DNA of 64,000 nt. Source: Candidatus Fredericiella danica. Its GTDB lineage: Bacteria; Chloroflexota; Anaerolineae; Caldilineales; Caldilineaceae. Below, piece after piece: positions 46,431 through 57,345 of the stretch. The number at the start of each line of letters is the position of its first letter. Position 1 is the first letter of the stretch. Both the position numbers and the translations under genes were made by a program. The stretch spans positions 62,001-126,000 of the forward strand of contig JADJPH010000012.1 in assembly GCA_016713335.1 (NCBI GenBank), written 5' to 3'. The notes under the pieces were generated by a model. That model ran no database searches. It was not told the DNA's origin and saw only the letters and a program-made list of their open reading frames with translations.

Positions 46431-48329
46431 TCAGTCTCCCGGCGCCAGCACGGTTTCGTGGACCTTCCCATTGCTCGGTGCTACGGCATCGACCACTTCC
46501 ACCACTTCCGCTTCGTCCTGGAACAACTCCGCATACGGATCGAACTGATCCACCAATTCCTGCCGGAATTGCTGGGTGTAGAGCCGGTAGTAGTGGCCGC
46601 CGCTTGCCAGTAACTCCGCATGGCTGCCCGCCTCCGCAATCCGCCCGTCTTCGATCACCAGGATCCGGTCCGCATTGCGGATGGTCGACAATCGGTGCGC
46701 AATCACGAAACTGGTCCTGCCTTCCATCAGATTGTCCATTCCCCGTTGGATGAGCGCTTCGGTCAGTGTATCCACACTGCTCGTCGCTTCATCCATGATG
46801 AAGATGTCCGGATTGGCAAGCACGGCCCGCGCCAGGCTGATCAACTGCTTCTGGCCCGTCGAGAGCAGCACGCCGCCTTCACCCACCTGCTCATCATACC
46901 CCTTCTCCAGCCGCTGGATGAACTCATCCGCACCGGCAAGTCTGGCCGCGGCTTCCACCTCAACATCCGTCGCGTCAAGCCGGCCATACCGGATGTTGTC
47001 ACGAATCGTGCCGGAGAACAGATGCGGTGTCTGCAACACGATCCCCACGCGCGATTGGATCCCATGCTGCGTCATGTCCGTGTAGTCCATGCCGTGGATG
47101 GTAATCTGCCCGCCCTTTGGCTCGAAGAACCTACACAACAGGTTCACGATCGTGCTCTTCCCGCCCCCCGTCGGCCCAACCAGGGCAATCGTCTCGCCAG
47201 CTGTGACCGTGAGATCGAAGTCGGCGAGGATCGGTTTTCCCTCCTCATAGAAGAAGTCCACATGGTCAAAGACAATCTCCCCGCGCAACGTCCCTGGGTC
47301 CGTAGCGCCTGGCTTGTCAACGATATCCGGCACGGCATCGATCAGCGAGAAGATGCGCTCCCCGGATGCAACGGCCTGCTGCATCTCAGCGAAGACGCGT
47401 GCCCTCTCCTGCACCGGCCAGATGATGAAGAGGATGTAGCTGATGAACGCCTGAATCCCGCCGATGCTGATGTCGTTCGTCCCCGCAGTGACACCCGAAT
47501 AGATCACCACACTGATCGTGGCCATCGAAGCGATCAACTGCACCGCCGGCAGGAAGAGCGCCGAGAACCAGGCCGCGCGGTAGCCGGCGCGATACATTTC
47601 GCCGGTCAACTGGCCGAATTCCTGCAGATTGGCATCCTCACGGTCCAGCGCCTTGATGACGCGAACCCCGGTGATCGTCTCATTGTACGATGCCGTGATC
47701 TTCGAGTTGATCTTCCGCACCTCGCGGTACTGGACGATGATCTTCCGCTGGAACAGGGTCGCCACCACGATGATGATCGGCACGATCAGCATGATGATCA
47801 GGGTCAACTGCCAGTTGATCCGCCACATGAAGAAGAGCGCCGTCAAGATATTGAACGTCGACCACGTCACATCCAACAAACCCCACGTGACCAGCTCCGC
47901 CACCCGATCGGTGTCGCTCGTCACCCGGCTGATGATCCAGCCAACGGGCGTCCGGTTGTAGTACGGCAGCGACAACTCCTGCAAATGGTGGAACAGCTTC
48001 TTGCGCAGGTCATACCGGATGCGCTCGCCCAGAATGCCCGCCAAATAGATGAAGGCGAACACAAAGACCGATTGCACGATGATCAACAGCCCATACTGCA
48101 CCAGATACGCGTACAGGGCCTCCAGGTTCTGCTCCATGATGGCTTGATCGGTGATCTGCGCACTCAAGTACGTGAAGTACGAGTCCAGACCCGATACCGC
48201 CATCACGGTGAGCAGGAAACCGACCACCCACCATTTGTAGGGCAGGAGCAACTGCGCCAGCCGGCGCAGGGTCTGCCCATTGAACTTCGTAGTGAATTCT
48301 TCTTCTTCGAACTCAATTAATTCCGACAC
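46431..48329 (-). CDS. heterodimeric ABC exporter subunit 2
   Basis: Intact 632-residue half-transporter. Six membrane helices (about residues 40-325; YFTYLSAQITDQAIMEQNLE, coupling helix region PYYNRTPVGWIISRVTSDTD) precede a nucleotide-binding domain with Walker A LVGPTGGGKSTIV, Q-loop VLQTPHLFSGT, Walker B DIFIMDEATSSVD and H-loop FVIAHRLS. The signature is LLSTGQKQLISLARA, where the usual LSGGQ is LSTGQ. The GTG start at 48329 follows GAGGAGG and overlaps the preceding gene by 17 bases. With that gene it should form a heterodimeric multidrug or lipid exporter with one degenerate ATP site. Confidence 0.93.
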   Translation of the reverse strand: MSELIEFEEEEFTTKFNGQTLRRLAQLLLPYKWWVVGFLLTVMAVSGLDSYFTYLSAQITDQAIMEQNLEALYAYLVQYGLLIIVQSVFVFAFIYLAGILGERIRYDLRKKLFHHLQELSLPYYNRTPVGWIISRVTSDTDRVAELVTWGLLDVTWSTFNILTALFFMWRINWQLTLIIMLIVPIIIVVATLFQRKIIVQYREVRKINSKITASYNETITGVRVIKALDREDANLQEFGQLTGEMYRAGYRAAWFSALFLPAVQLIASMATISVVIYSGVTAGTNDISIGGIQAFISYILFIIWPVQERARVFAEMQQAVASGERIFSLIDAVPDIVDKPGATDPGTLRGEIVFDHVDFFYEEGKPILADFDLTVTAGETIALVGPTGGGKSTIVNLLCRFFEPKGGQITIHGMDYTDMTQHGIQSRVGIVLQTPHLFSGTIRDNIRYGRLDATDVEVEAAARLAGADEFIQRLEKGYDEQVGEGGVLLSTGQKQLISLARAVLANPDIFIMDEATSSVDTLTEALIQRGMDNLMEGRTSFVIAHRLSTIRNADRILVIEDGRIAEAGSHAELLASGGHYYRLYTQQFRQELVDQFDPYAELFQDEAEVVEVVDAVAPSNGKVHETVLAPGD

Positions 48330-49918
48330 GGTTGAGTTCCTCCTCGAGTTCTGCTTCCATACGTGTCTGCGCCAGATAGATGCGCCGGTACATGCCAGCC
48401 TGCGCCACCAGTGTATTGTGCGTGCCGCGCTGCACAATCCGGCCGTGCTCCAGCACCAGAATCAGGTCTGCGTTCATCACACTTTGAATGCGATGCGCGA
48501 TGATAAACGTCGTGCGGCCCTTCATGAGCGTGCTCAGCGCCGTGCGGATGGACGCCTCTGTCTCCGTGTCCACCGACGATGTCGAGTCGTCCAGAATCAG
48601 GATCCGGGGATCCTTCAGCAGCGTACGGGCAATCGCCACCCGCTGCTTCTGACCGCCGGAGAGGGTGATGCCGCGCTCACCCACCAGCGTGTTGTACCCA
48701 TCCGGCAACTTGCTCAAGATCACATCGTGAATGGCCGCCGCCCTTGCCGCCGCAAAGACCTCTTCATCCGAGACATGCCGGCCCACCCCGTAGGTGATGT
48801 TGTCCCGGACGGTGCGCGAGAATAGGAACGGTTCCTGTTCAACGATCCCGATTTCACGCCGGAGGTAGTGGCGCGGGTAGTCGCGCAATTCCTCCCCGTC
48901 GAGCCGGATGCTACCGCCGCTGTACTCGTAGAAGCGCGGGAGCAGCGCCACGAGCGACGACTTCCCAGAGCCGGTCGCGCCCATGAGCGCAACCACCTGG
49001 CCGGGCTTGACCGCAAACGAGGATATCATGCAGCGCCGCCTTCTCCGACCCCGTGTAGGTGAACTCCACATGGTCAAAAACAAGTTCGCCGCGCAACGGC
49101 TGCTCGCCGGTGATCGTGCCTTCGACGACCGGCTCGCGGGTGTTGCGAACCACCTCGCCGATCCGGCCAAAGGAGACCAGGCTCTCCGACATATTGACAA
49201 TCAGCCGCCCGAGGTTGCGCAGCGGCCAGATGATCCACTGCACCAACCCCACATAGGCGACGTAGGTGCCGACCGTGATCGTACCGTTAATGGTCAGGGT
49301 TGCGCCATACAAGAAGCCACCCAGCATCTGCAGACCACACATCACATCCGTGATCGGCCAGAACAGGGCATGCATGAGCAGTAGATACTTGCCCTTGAGA
49401 TAACGCTTGTAGTTCTCGCCTTCGAACTTATCCTCTTCGTAGCGCTGCCGGGCAAAGGCCTTCACGACGCGCACGCCGCTTAGATTCTCCTGCAATGTCG
49501 TGCTCAGTTTCGCCTCTTGCGTCTGATAAGCCTCGTAGGCCGTCTCCACGCGCTTGAAGAAGAAGACCGAGATGACCAGCACGACCGGCAACACGATGAC
49601 CGAGACCAGCGCCAGTTTCCAATCCAACCACCAGATCGCAATGAAGTTCACGGTGAAGAGAAGGAGGAAGGCCGCAACGTAGACCCAGAGGGAGATCGCC
49701 CGGCTGCTGGCGGTGAGATAGTTGTCAATGAAATTCCGAATGACGAGGAAGGTCAGCGTATTCATGATCGCTGCCAACCCCATGAAGAAAGTGGCGCTCA
49801 GATAGGTGAGCCGGTAGCCCGCCATCATGCGCCAGAAACCACGAAACTTGCCGACGCTCACGGCCGCTTGCAAGTCAATCGTACTCGGTGTAGTTGATTC
49901 CGCTGCTGAACTCAGCAT
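48313..49918 (-). CDS. heterodimeric ABC exporter subunit 1 (one frameshift, apparent deletion in the membrane domain)
   Basis: Half-transporter of about 535 residues. The nucleotide-binding domain is complete: Walker A LMGATGSGKSSLV, Q-loop VEQEPFLFSRT, signature ITLSGGQKQRVAIART, ILILDDSTSSVDTE (Walker B with Asp instead of the catalytic Glu) and FIIAHRIQ. The frame breaks near 49020. In the membrane domain the sequence jumps from SLWVYVAAF directly to LLLFTVNFIAIWWLDWKLA, skipping some 70-75 residues that normally hold the end of helix 2 and the first coupling loop. This looks like an in-frame deletion. The Glu-to-Asp change marks this as the degenerate-site partner. GGGGGA precedes the start at 49918. 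Confidence 0.85.
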
Positions 49919-49997
49919 ACGTCCCCCTTGGTTGCTTAGAAGCTTCCTGCCCACAGGTCACGAGTGGGTCGATTAGAATCCAAAGCCGAAAAAGAAA

Positions 49998-50032
49998 TGC
50001 AGGTCATCGAGTGAAACCCCCGATGACCTGCA
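49998..50032 (-). promoter_or_regulatory. second terminator-like hairpin in the ABC exporter leader
   Basis: Arms TGCAGGTCATCG and CGATGACCTGCA enclose an 11-base loop. On the minus strand the stem is followed by TTTCTTTTT (about 49989-49997). It lies some 80 bases before the first exporter gene, so it can block transcription into the genes unless prevented. Confidence 0.65.
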
Positions 50033-50081
50033 CCTTTACTGCCGGCTGCACAAAACCGTGCAGTTCGGACAAACAAAAAGG

Positions 50082-50115
50082 CCGCAGCGCATCGGGTCCG
50101 ATGCGTTGCGGCCTG
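50082..50115 (-). promoter_or_regulatory. first terminator-like hairpin in the ABC exporter leader
   Basis: A 16-base-pair stem with one mismatch (arms beginning GGCCGCAACGCATCGG on the minus strand) is followed by TTTTTGTTTG. It starts 19 bases after the stop of the leader ORF. A small hairpin (CTGCAC/GTGCAG, 50045-50062) lies between it and the next terminator. Confidence 0.7.
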
Positions 50116-50134
50116 AGGCTGCTCAATGAGTCAG

Positions 50135-50227
50135 CTACCGGACGACAGACGCACCTCTCCCTTGAGTGGCGAACACACCACCCCCCACGATCGGGCGGAT
50201 GAAGTACTTAACGGTCAACATCGTCAC
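50135..50227 (-). CDS. 30-codon leader ORF upstream of the ABC exporter genes
   Basis: On the minus strand a GTG start (50227) with AAAGGA about nine bases upstream opens 30 codons ending in TAG at 50135; an ATG two codons later is an alternative. The peptide reads TMLTVKYFIRPIVGGGVF and ends GRGASVVR, with no membrane or catalytic feature. It lies between the promoter and the terminator hairpins. This is the arrangement of ribosome-sensing leader peptides such as BmrB in front of bmrCD in Bacillus. Too short to prove as coding by sequence alone. Confidence 0.5.
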   Translation of the reverse strand: MTMLTVKYFIRPIVGGGVFATQGRGASVVR

Positions 50228-50274
50228 GGTGCGCTGTCCTTTCCCTGTTTTTAGACGGAACAGTTTCTGTCGCT

Positions 50275-50304
50275 AATGTAACACAGGTCAGTTGTGGTTG
50301 TCAA
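50275..50304 (-). promoter_or_regulatory. promoter of the ABC exporter operon
   Basis: On the minus strand a perfect TTGACA (plus 50299-50304) and TACATT (50275-50280, four of six) are 18 bases apart. The transcript would start near 50268, about 350 bases before the first exporter codon. The plus-strand gap 50305-50477 shows no other clear feature. Confidence 0.6.
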
Positions 50305-50477
50305 GGCATTGGACCCACAAAAAACACATGAATGTGCAAATTGATCGTCACTACTGTATGCGTTTCAGGTAAGACGGCAAAAAACGAATCTGGAATTCCG
50401 CCAGGTGCCTGGGGCGGTACAATAGAACTACCGATTTGCTTCCGGCAGCCGCAATTCCGTTCACCTACTCCATCCAC

Positions 50478-51133
50478 ATGACACAACGCTTCAACATTCA
50501 TCGAAACTGGGTCTGGCCGGTGCTCGCACTGCTGGCCGTGGCCGCCGCATTCCTCCTCCTCGCGACACCGCCCGAAAAGACTATCGGCAGCGTCATCCGG
50601 CTGATTCTGGTGCACGGTGCGCTCGTCCAGACCGGACTCATTGCATTTGCCGCGCCGGCGTGGCGGGAGTCCTCTATTTTCTGCGCCCGACTCCGACGGT
50701 GGCCCGCTGGATATTTGCCCTGCAGCTCACGGCCGCCGCGGTCTGGGTGCTCTATTGCCTGACCAGCATGTTCGCCACCTACCTGACCTGGGGCCAGTGG
50801 ATCGCCTGGGAAGAGCCGCGTGTGCGTGCCAGCTTTCACGTACTTTGGTTCTCGCTCGCCTGTCTTGCCCTGGTCCTCTGGATGCGCCATCCCCGGTTTG
50901 CCGCGGTCGTCAACATCGTCGTCGCGGGCGGTGTGCTCCTGATCGTGAAGGGCGCCAGCATCGTCCGCCATCCGCTAAACCCGGTCGGCGAATCCACCTC
51001 CAGCGCCTATCAACTCACCTACCTGACGCTGGTCCTGATCTGCGTGGCCGGCGCGACGCTGTTCGCCGCCTGGCTGGCCAATCGCAACTGGTTGGCGCCG
51101 GAAATAACCGCCCTTACGCCAGAAAACCAATAA
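50478..51133 (+). CDS. uncharacterised polytopic membrane protein (one frameshift)
   Basis: About 218 residues with six hydrophobic segments (VWPVLALLAVAAAFLLLA, IRLILVHGALVQTGLIAFAA, WIFALQLTAAAVWVLYCL, SFHVLWFSLACLALVLWM, AVVNIVVAGGVLLIVKG, LTYLTLVLICVAGATLFAAW). The order of a TPPEKTIGSVIRLILVHGA segment before the second helix recalls cytochrome c assembly proteins of the CcmC/CcsA type, but the tryptophan motif is absent, so no function is assigned. One base is missing near 50655. It has no close operon partner. Confidence 0.65.
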
Positions 51134-51332
51134 ATCTACTTAACTTACCTTTTCTTATGGCAGAAAGTGTGCTATAACAATTACAAGCCGCAATTCATGA
51201 CGTAAATTACAGCGTGTGCCCAGGTTTTAGCGCTGTTTGCTGGCGGCAGACCTCCTGAAACTTAAGACCCACCTTGCCTGATGGTGTGCAACCTACACGG
51301 TCAGGCGCCAGTCGAGTCCGGGTGAGCCGAAA

Positions 51333-52466
51333 ATGACGACTGCGCAAAGTCCCCAGAAGCGTGTCCTGATCATCGACGATGAGACAGGCAGTGGCGACGC
51401 GCTCCGCGTGCAGTTGCAGGCAGACGATATCGACGTCGTGCACGTTGCCAGCGGCCGCGAGGCGATCCAACGGATGCCCGAGTTGGTGCCGGATGTCATC
51501 TTGCTTGACCTGCTGATGCCCGACCTCGACGGGTTTGAAGTCTGCCGCATTCTCAAACAATCACCGACCTACCGGCATATTCCGGTGATCCTAGTCACCG
51601 CGCTCGATTCCGTCCAGGATCGCGTGCGCGGACTCGAGTCGGGCGCCGATGAGTTTCTCACCAAACCGGTCTCGCGCATGGAGTTGCAGGCTCGCGTGCG
51701 CACCATGCTCCGCATCAAGATCCAGTATGACGAACTGGAGCGGTTGCTGGAACTGCGCCAGGCCTTGTCCTACATGATCGTGCATGACCTGCGCAATCCA
51801 CTCGCCGCTGTGATGCTCTATATGCAGTTGCTCAAACGCAAAGGCGCGCTGCCCCCCGACCAGGTGCGCTACCTGGACCTGGCGATCTCCGAGTCGCAAA
51901 AGATGAGCAACTTCCTGGACGACATGCTCATGTTGGCGAAGATGGAGCGTGGCAAGCTGAGCCTGTCGCGCAGCCCGCTCTTTATTGAACGCATCATCAA
52001 CCAGGTGCGTGATAAATTCGGGCCGTTGGCCGAAGCCCAGGGCGTGACCCTCCACATTGCGACCACCGACCAGCCCTACCCCATCATGGGCGACGTCACC
52101 CTGATGCAGCGCGTGGTCGAAAATCTGGTGGCAAATGCCCTCAAGTTTGCCCCCCCGCAGACTACGGTCACGGTCCTGGTCGAATTCCCGAAAGGGAAAG
52201 AGGCATTGCCGGGCAATGGCGCCGCGGCCGGGGCGACGCCCAACGCACTGGTGCGGATCAGCGTCCAGGATCAGGGCCGCGGCATTCCACCCGACGACAT
52301 GGTCCGGATGTTTGACCAATATGAAGCGGTCTTCATGAAGGAGCACGGCAAATCGGAACTTGGGTTGGAGCTTGCGTTCTGCCGCATGATCGCCGAAGCG
52401 CACGGTGGGCGCATTTTTGCCGGCAATAACCCGGATCGCGGGGCCATTATCACCGTCGAGATCTAG
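51333..52466 (+). CDS. receiver-histidine kinase (REC-HisKA-HATPase)
   Basis: Intact 377-residue cytosolic protein. The receiver (residues 8-125) has acidic pair IIDDE, phospho-acceptor Asp59 in ILLDLLMPDLDG and Lys111 in FLTKP. A short coiled linker leads to the dimerisation histidine His151 in MIVHDLRNPLAAVML. The ATPase has NLVANALKFA and DQGRGIPP, but the G2 box reads SELGLELAFCR. It is a response-regulated kinase of the kind that takes phosphate from a partner and reads it out through its own kinase. It stands 18 bases before the zinc-ribbon gene. Confidence 0.92.
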   Translation: MTTAQSPQKRVLIIDDETGSGDALRVQLQADDIDVVHVASGREAIQRMPELVPDVILLDLLMPDLDGFEVCRILKQSPTYRHIPVILVTALDSVQDRVRGLESGADEFLTKPVSRMELQARVRTMLRIKIQYDELERLLELRQALSYMIVHDLRNPLAAVMLYMQLLKRKGALPPDQVRYLDLAISESQKMSNFLDDMLMLAKMERGKLSLSRSPLFIERIINQVRDKFGPLAEAQGVTLHIATTDQPYPIMGDVTLMQRVVENLVANALKFAPPQTTVTVLVEFPKGKEALPGNGAAAGATPNALVRISVQDQGRGIPPDDMVRMFDQYEAVFMKEHGKSELGLELAFCRMIAEAHGGRIFAGNNPDRGAIITVEI

Positions 52467-52484
52467 CGCGCCGCGTGCAAGCCC

Positions 52485-52984
52485 ATGAATTGCCCCAACT
52501 GCGGCGCGGCACTGGCGCCCTCCCACTCACCTGACTATTCCTTCTGCGCCTACTGTGGCTCGTTTCATTTTCCAAAGCCGGCCACCGAAGGCATCCTCAT
52601 CGTTCCGACCCACGAAGACGGTGTGCAGCGCGCAGCCCCTGCCCTGTTTGCGGTGACCCGCTGGTGAATGCAAGAGTTGACGAAGTGCCTGCGCATTATT
52701 GCCACCGCTGCCGCGGTGTCCTGGTCGCACAGGCAGGTTTCGTCTCGGCCTTGCGGCAACTGGCCAGAACTGAACCGCCCCCTCCCTACCCGCCACGCCC
52801 GGTTAATCTAGCCGCCCTGAAGCGTTCACTCGCTTGCCCCCTGTGCCACCACAAGATGGATGTGCACCCCTACTACGGTCCCGGCAACGTCATTATCGAC
52901 ACCTGCGGCCGCTGTCGCGTCATCTGGCTCGACCACGGCGAACTCTCGCGGATCGTCTCCGGCTTCGCGCAGGAAGATGATTAG
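52485..52984 (+). CDS. zinc-ribbon (zf-TFIIB type) protein (one frameshift)
   Basis: About 166 residues with three paired cysteine motifs: MNCPNCGAAL with FCAYCG at the N-terminus, CPVCGDPLVNARV with YCHRCRGV in the middle, and CPLCHHKM with DTCGRCRVIWLDHGEL near the end. The middle pair appears only when one base is restored near 52643. CxxCxGxWLD-type endings are typical of the zf-TFIIB family. It probably binds zinc and nucleic acid or protein; function unknown. Its start is 19 bases after the kinase stop. Confidence 0.8.
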
Positions 52985-53212
52985 CGAGATCCTCTCTTGA
53001 CATTGACCTTGCTTTTGCATTGACATTGCCCCTACCTCCGCGCTCTGCCAATGCCGGTTTCTGCGTCGAAAGGCGGCGTTAATTCCGTCATTTGCTGGCA
53101 GATCAGCACCATTTATTTGACTATCATGGAGAGAAGATATTCAGCGGATGCCCCAGGCAGTTCCGCGCCCGTGCGTGTTTCGAAGTCTTCTACACCATCG
53201 GAGGTGCGCATC

Positions 53213-56200
53213 ATGCGCAGACCGACAATTCTCTGGATCGCACTCGTCTCAGCGATCGTCACCCTACTCGCCATCGTGACCGCACTCGGCGTTGCCCCCG
53301 CTTCAGCGCAGGATGCCCCCTTTGCAAAGCCCACACCAACCGCAACTCCCACCTCGGCGCCACCGCCCGCGCCAACGGTGCTGAATCCGCTACAAGGTGG
53401 CGTGACCACAGGAACGAATGAACCCCCACTGGGCATGCCCACTTTTGCGTGGAGTCTGCCGGTCATTGCGCCGTACTATCACATTCAGGTGAGCAATTCG
53501 CCCGGCTTCACGGTGCTCAAGGTCGACCAGGATACGCGGGGGATGAGCTATACGCCTACCGATGTCTGGGATGATGGCACCTACTACTGGCGCGTGAAAG
53601 CCGGCATCGGCACAGGAAGCAACCCTGTGTGGGGGCCCTATACGGCAATCCAAACCTTCGTCAAGGACTGGGGCGACGAGGGCACCATCCGGCCAAGCCT
53701 GATCAACCCCGCGGCGGATGCGGTCCGCTCCGGTTTCATCCACGGCGATTTTCAGTGGAGCCCCGTACCCGGCGCCGCCGGCTACGTCTTCGAGATCGCC
53801 ACTGACCCACTGATGAACAACCGCGTCTATATTGCCGAATCGATCAAAGCACAACATACCCCAACCGTGCGCCTGACCAACAGCAACTACTATTGGCGCA
53901 TCACACCCTTTGCCTATTCAAGTTCCGCCACCACGCGCGTGAGCGGCGAATCAAGTGAAGTGAGAAGATTTACCATCGACTGGAGCACCGCACCGCAACT
54001 CCTGGCGCCGGACAACGGGCTGCAGGCCAGGTTCACCCCGCGTTTTCAATGGACAGCCGTTGAAGCAGCGGAAAGCTATGTGCTTGAGGTCAGCACTGAT
54101 GTCAACTTCAACCCCGCCAACCTGGCGGAAAAAAAGGTCTTTGAAACCCACAACACCGACTTTACACCCACGGACGCCCTCGCCAACGACAAAGAATGGT
54201 TCTGGCATGTCAAAGCCATCGATGGCGCCGAAGGCAACACCAATTGGAGCGAGGTGCGCTCGTTCCGCATGGCGTGGGGCGCCATCGAACTGCTGACTCC
54301 GGCCAATAATCAGATTCAACTCGCTTATCCATTTTTCAGTTGGAAGAGTGTGCCCGGCGCACGCAGCTACCAACTGCAGATCGACAATTCAGTGGATTTC
54401 GCAGCGCCCTTTATCGCCGACGTTGAGATCTTCAACGTCACCAACTACGCGCAGCCTGACTGGCGGATTGTCCAAGTGAGCGATTACTACTGGCAGGTGC
54501 GCGCCAAGGATGAAAATGGCAACTTTGGCCCGTGGAGCGAACGACGCGCCTTTCGGATCAGTACGCCCCTTGATTCCGTCGTCCCTTCAAACCTGATCTA
54601 CCCGCCACCCTATTATGCAATTGACGCCGCAGAGACACCGGTTCAGCGGCAGATGGCTCCGCCTGCCCAATCTTCGTCTGGGATACTGCGGTGGACGCGG
54701 ACTACGTTGTAACCATGACCTACCCGGCGGATTACTATCTGCTGAACGTCGACACCAGCCCTACCTTCAATGACCCGTCCATTGTCGTCAAGACCGCCAA
54801 CAACGCTGCGGCAATCACCGACGATGGCGATGTGCTACGCAAACCCTTAGTGAACGGCCAGCTATACTTCTGGCGCGTCCAGGCTTTTTCGCAACGGCTT
54901 TGAACTGGGTGTGCCCTCGATCTGGGAAATACTTTACGACAACACAAAGTCAGAACTGGCCGCCACGACAACGGTGTCACTGACCTATCCCGCCGACGGT
55001 TACGAAGCGGTCGGCACGCCGCCGGTGCTGGGCTGGCTGCCGGTGACCCGCACCGGACAATATGCCGGATCCTATCGCGTCCAGGTCTCCCGCAACCCCG
55101 GTTTCACAGATCTCGTCAACAACGTCTCCGTCCCCTACATCAACTTTGTCCCCTGGCAAGGGCATGACGGCCCTATGCCAATCGGCACCTACTGGTGGCG
55201 GGTGCGTGTCGAAGACGGGATTGCCGATGCCGCGTCCCAGTGGAGCACACCACGCAGTTTCAACCTGGCCTACAACCTCATCACCGGCAACCAGTTCGAC
55301 TTTCCACACGACGTCCTCTATGACCCCGGCAACACCCTCGTCGCGGCCAGTGAAACGACAACCGGCGACGCCTACGAACTGGATAACCTTTACGTGATGC
55401 TGGATCGCCGGCGCAACGGCAGCTTAAACTGGGTCACGGCCTTTGACATCCACCCGGACGGTTCGCCCGTGCGCTATTGGCTCTACTTTGATACTGACCG
55501 GAAAACGACGTCGAGTTGCCCGGCGCCCGGCAATGCAATTGGACCGGTGTACGGAAATATCGGCGCCTATGACTTGTTCAAACCGGAATACGCGATCTCT
55601 GTGGATCGGGATGGGAGCGGCATTGCCAACACCAATTACTACCGCTGGACCGGCGTCTCGTTCAACCCAAACTGCACCTGGGTATTGGTGAACACACTGC
55701 CCAACATTGGCGGCATCGCAGAACTCAACGGCAATGCCATCCAACTCCATATCCCCTACACTGCCTTAGGCACGGCGGACGACAATTTTAGTGGCAATGC
55801 CGGCATCACGCTCTTCAGTACGAGTGCATCGAACACAAGCGACATCATGCACGACACGATCCCAGCTCAAGGCGTGCTGCTTGCCAACCCGGCCGGCATG
55901 ATCGATCATCCGGCCTTTGTCTCCGACATGTTGATGCCGCTCTACCCGTTTGACACCCCGCTGTCAAACCCGTACACCTTCTTCGACATGCCGGCCCTGC
56001 GTTGGCGCATGCCGATCTTCGGTTCCATCGATGGCTACGAAGTGGAGGTCGCCCGTGATGAACGGTTCACGCAACGCATAGAGCGGTGGGAAACCTACGA
56101 AAACCGCGCAAGTTTCTACTTTTCTCTATTGCCTACGGCCTTCCAGTCAATGAATGTTTACAGTGACAACGAGTCCTATTACTGGCGCGTCAGAATCCGG

Positions 56201-57274
56201 CATGAGTATTACACCAAATATGCAACAGACTTTGACTATGGCCCGTGGTCGCCGCCGCAGCGCTTCAAGCTTAGCAGCCGGCAGGTCGGCAACCCACGGA
56301 CTTCCACTGGAGACAATGTCTTCATGACGCCGGCCTTCATCTGGGATCGCGTGGAAGGCGCCGCAGGGTATTCGCTGCAGATCGACGACGATTCTAAGTT
56401 TGGCAGCCCGTTGATCGACATCGAAACCCCCAATCCGAGCTATACGCCACCCGAACTAAACGAGCTACAGTCGCTCCTTTCGTCGACGCAATACTACTGG
56501 CGTGCGGCAATCCGCCGTAACAACGATGTGCTTGGCCAGTGGACCTCACCCATGACACTGACCAAGACATCCGTGACGCCCACTCCGATCTACCCCTTGA
56601 CAGGCGATCCCCTGACGCTGGTTACCGAACAGCCCACTTTCCTGTGGACGGGCATCTTGACGCCCACGGTGGAACCGCGCCTGGCGACGCCAAAGTACCG
56701 GCTTGAGGTGGACGACGATCCCACCTTTGGCAGCCCCATTATTCGCATCGACACCGCGGCTACCGGCTACACGCCCATCGAGGGTTCACGGCAGAGCCTG
56801 GCCGACGGCAAATGGTATTGGCGCGTTGCCATCTTCGAGTCAAGCGGCAATCCCGGCCCGTTCAGCACAGCGCAGGCGTTCGACAAACAGTACCAGGTGC
56901 CAACGCTGGTGTGGCCGCCGCCAAACACCAAGGCGGGCGTCATGCCCTCGTTTGAGTGGCTGCCCCTCACGGGTGCAGCATACTATCGCTTTGAGATTTC
57001 GAAGGATTCTGAGTTTGAGAAGGTGCAGACGGAGGACACGGTCAATACTGCTTATACACCCACCAGCGCCTTCAACAACGGCTTCTATTTCTGGCGTGTG
57101 CGCATGTTTGACCAGGATCGCGTGGCGGGGCCAACGATGATCGGCCGCTTCAATCTAGGGTATGAGATCTTCATGCCCAAGCCGAGCGCAGCCCACAATA
57201 GCGTGTCAGCAAAGGAGAAAAGCCTCCCGCAAAGCCGCCAAGACGCCAAGAAGAAGCAAGATACTTGGCTTTAG
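53213..57274 (+). CDS. giant secreted surface protein with repeated Fn3-like domains (two frameshifts)
   Basis: About 1354 residues. The start at 53213 is set by GGAGGTG six bases upstream and a clear signal peptide (ILWIALVSAIVTLLAIVTAL ending ASAQ). A Pro/Thr-rich linker precedes a series of about ten beta-sandwich units of 90-120 residues, each ending in a YYWRVKA-like strand (YYWRVKAG, YYWRITPF, WFWHVKAIDG, YYWQVRAKDENG, YYWRVRI, KWYWRVAI, FYFWRVRMFD) before a WS.. turn. A distinct domain at roughly residues 715-850 interrupts the repeats. Breaks lie near 54695 and 54900. The last 30 residues (SAKEKSLPQSRQ onwards) are encoded by the arm of a dispersed repeat. Probably structural or adhesive. 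Confidence 0.82.
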
Positions 57275-57345
57275 TGCGCCACTTTGTGCTCACTGCACCT
57301 TTGGATCTTGTTCCTGTGTTCTTTGCGTCTTGGGCTTTGCGGGAG
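57224..57345. repeat. dispersed inverted repeat at the end of the surface-protein gene
   Basis: Left arm 57224-57253 (CTCCCGCAAAGCC, then AAGACGCCAAGAAG) and right arm 57319-57345 (TTCTTTGCGTCTTGG, then GCTTTGCGGGAG) are inverted copies with small gaps. The arms are 65 bases apart. The left arm encodes the C-terminus of the preceding protein. The ends (CTCCCGC) also occur in the 43717 palindrome. It may act as a terminator between convergent genes. Confidence 0.7.
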
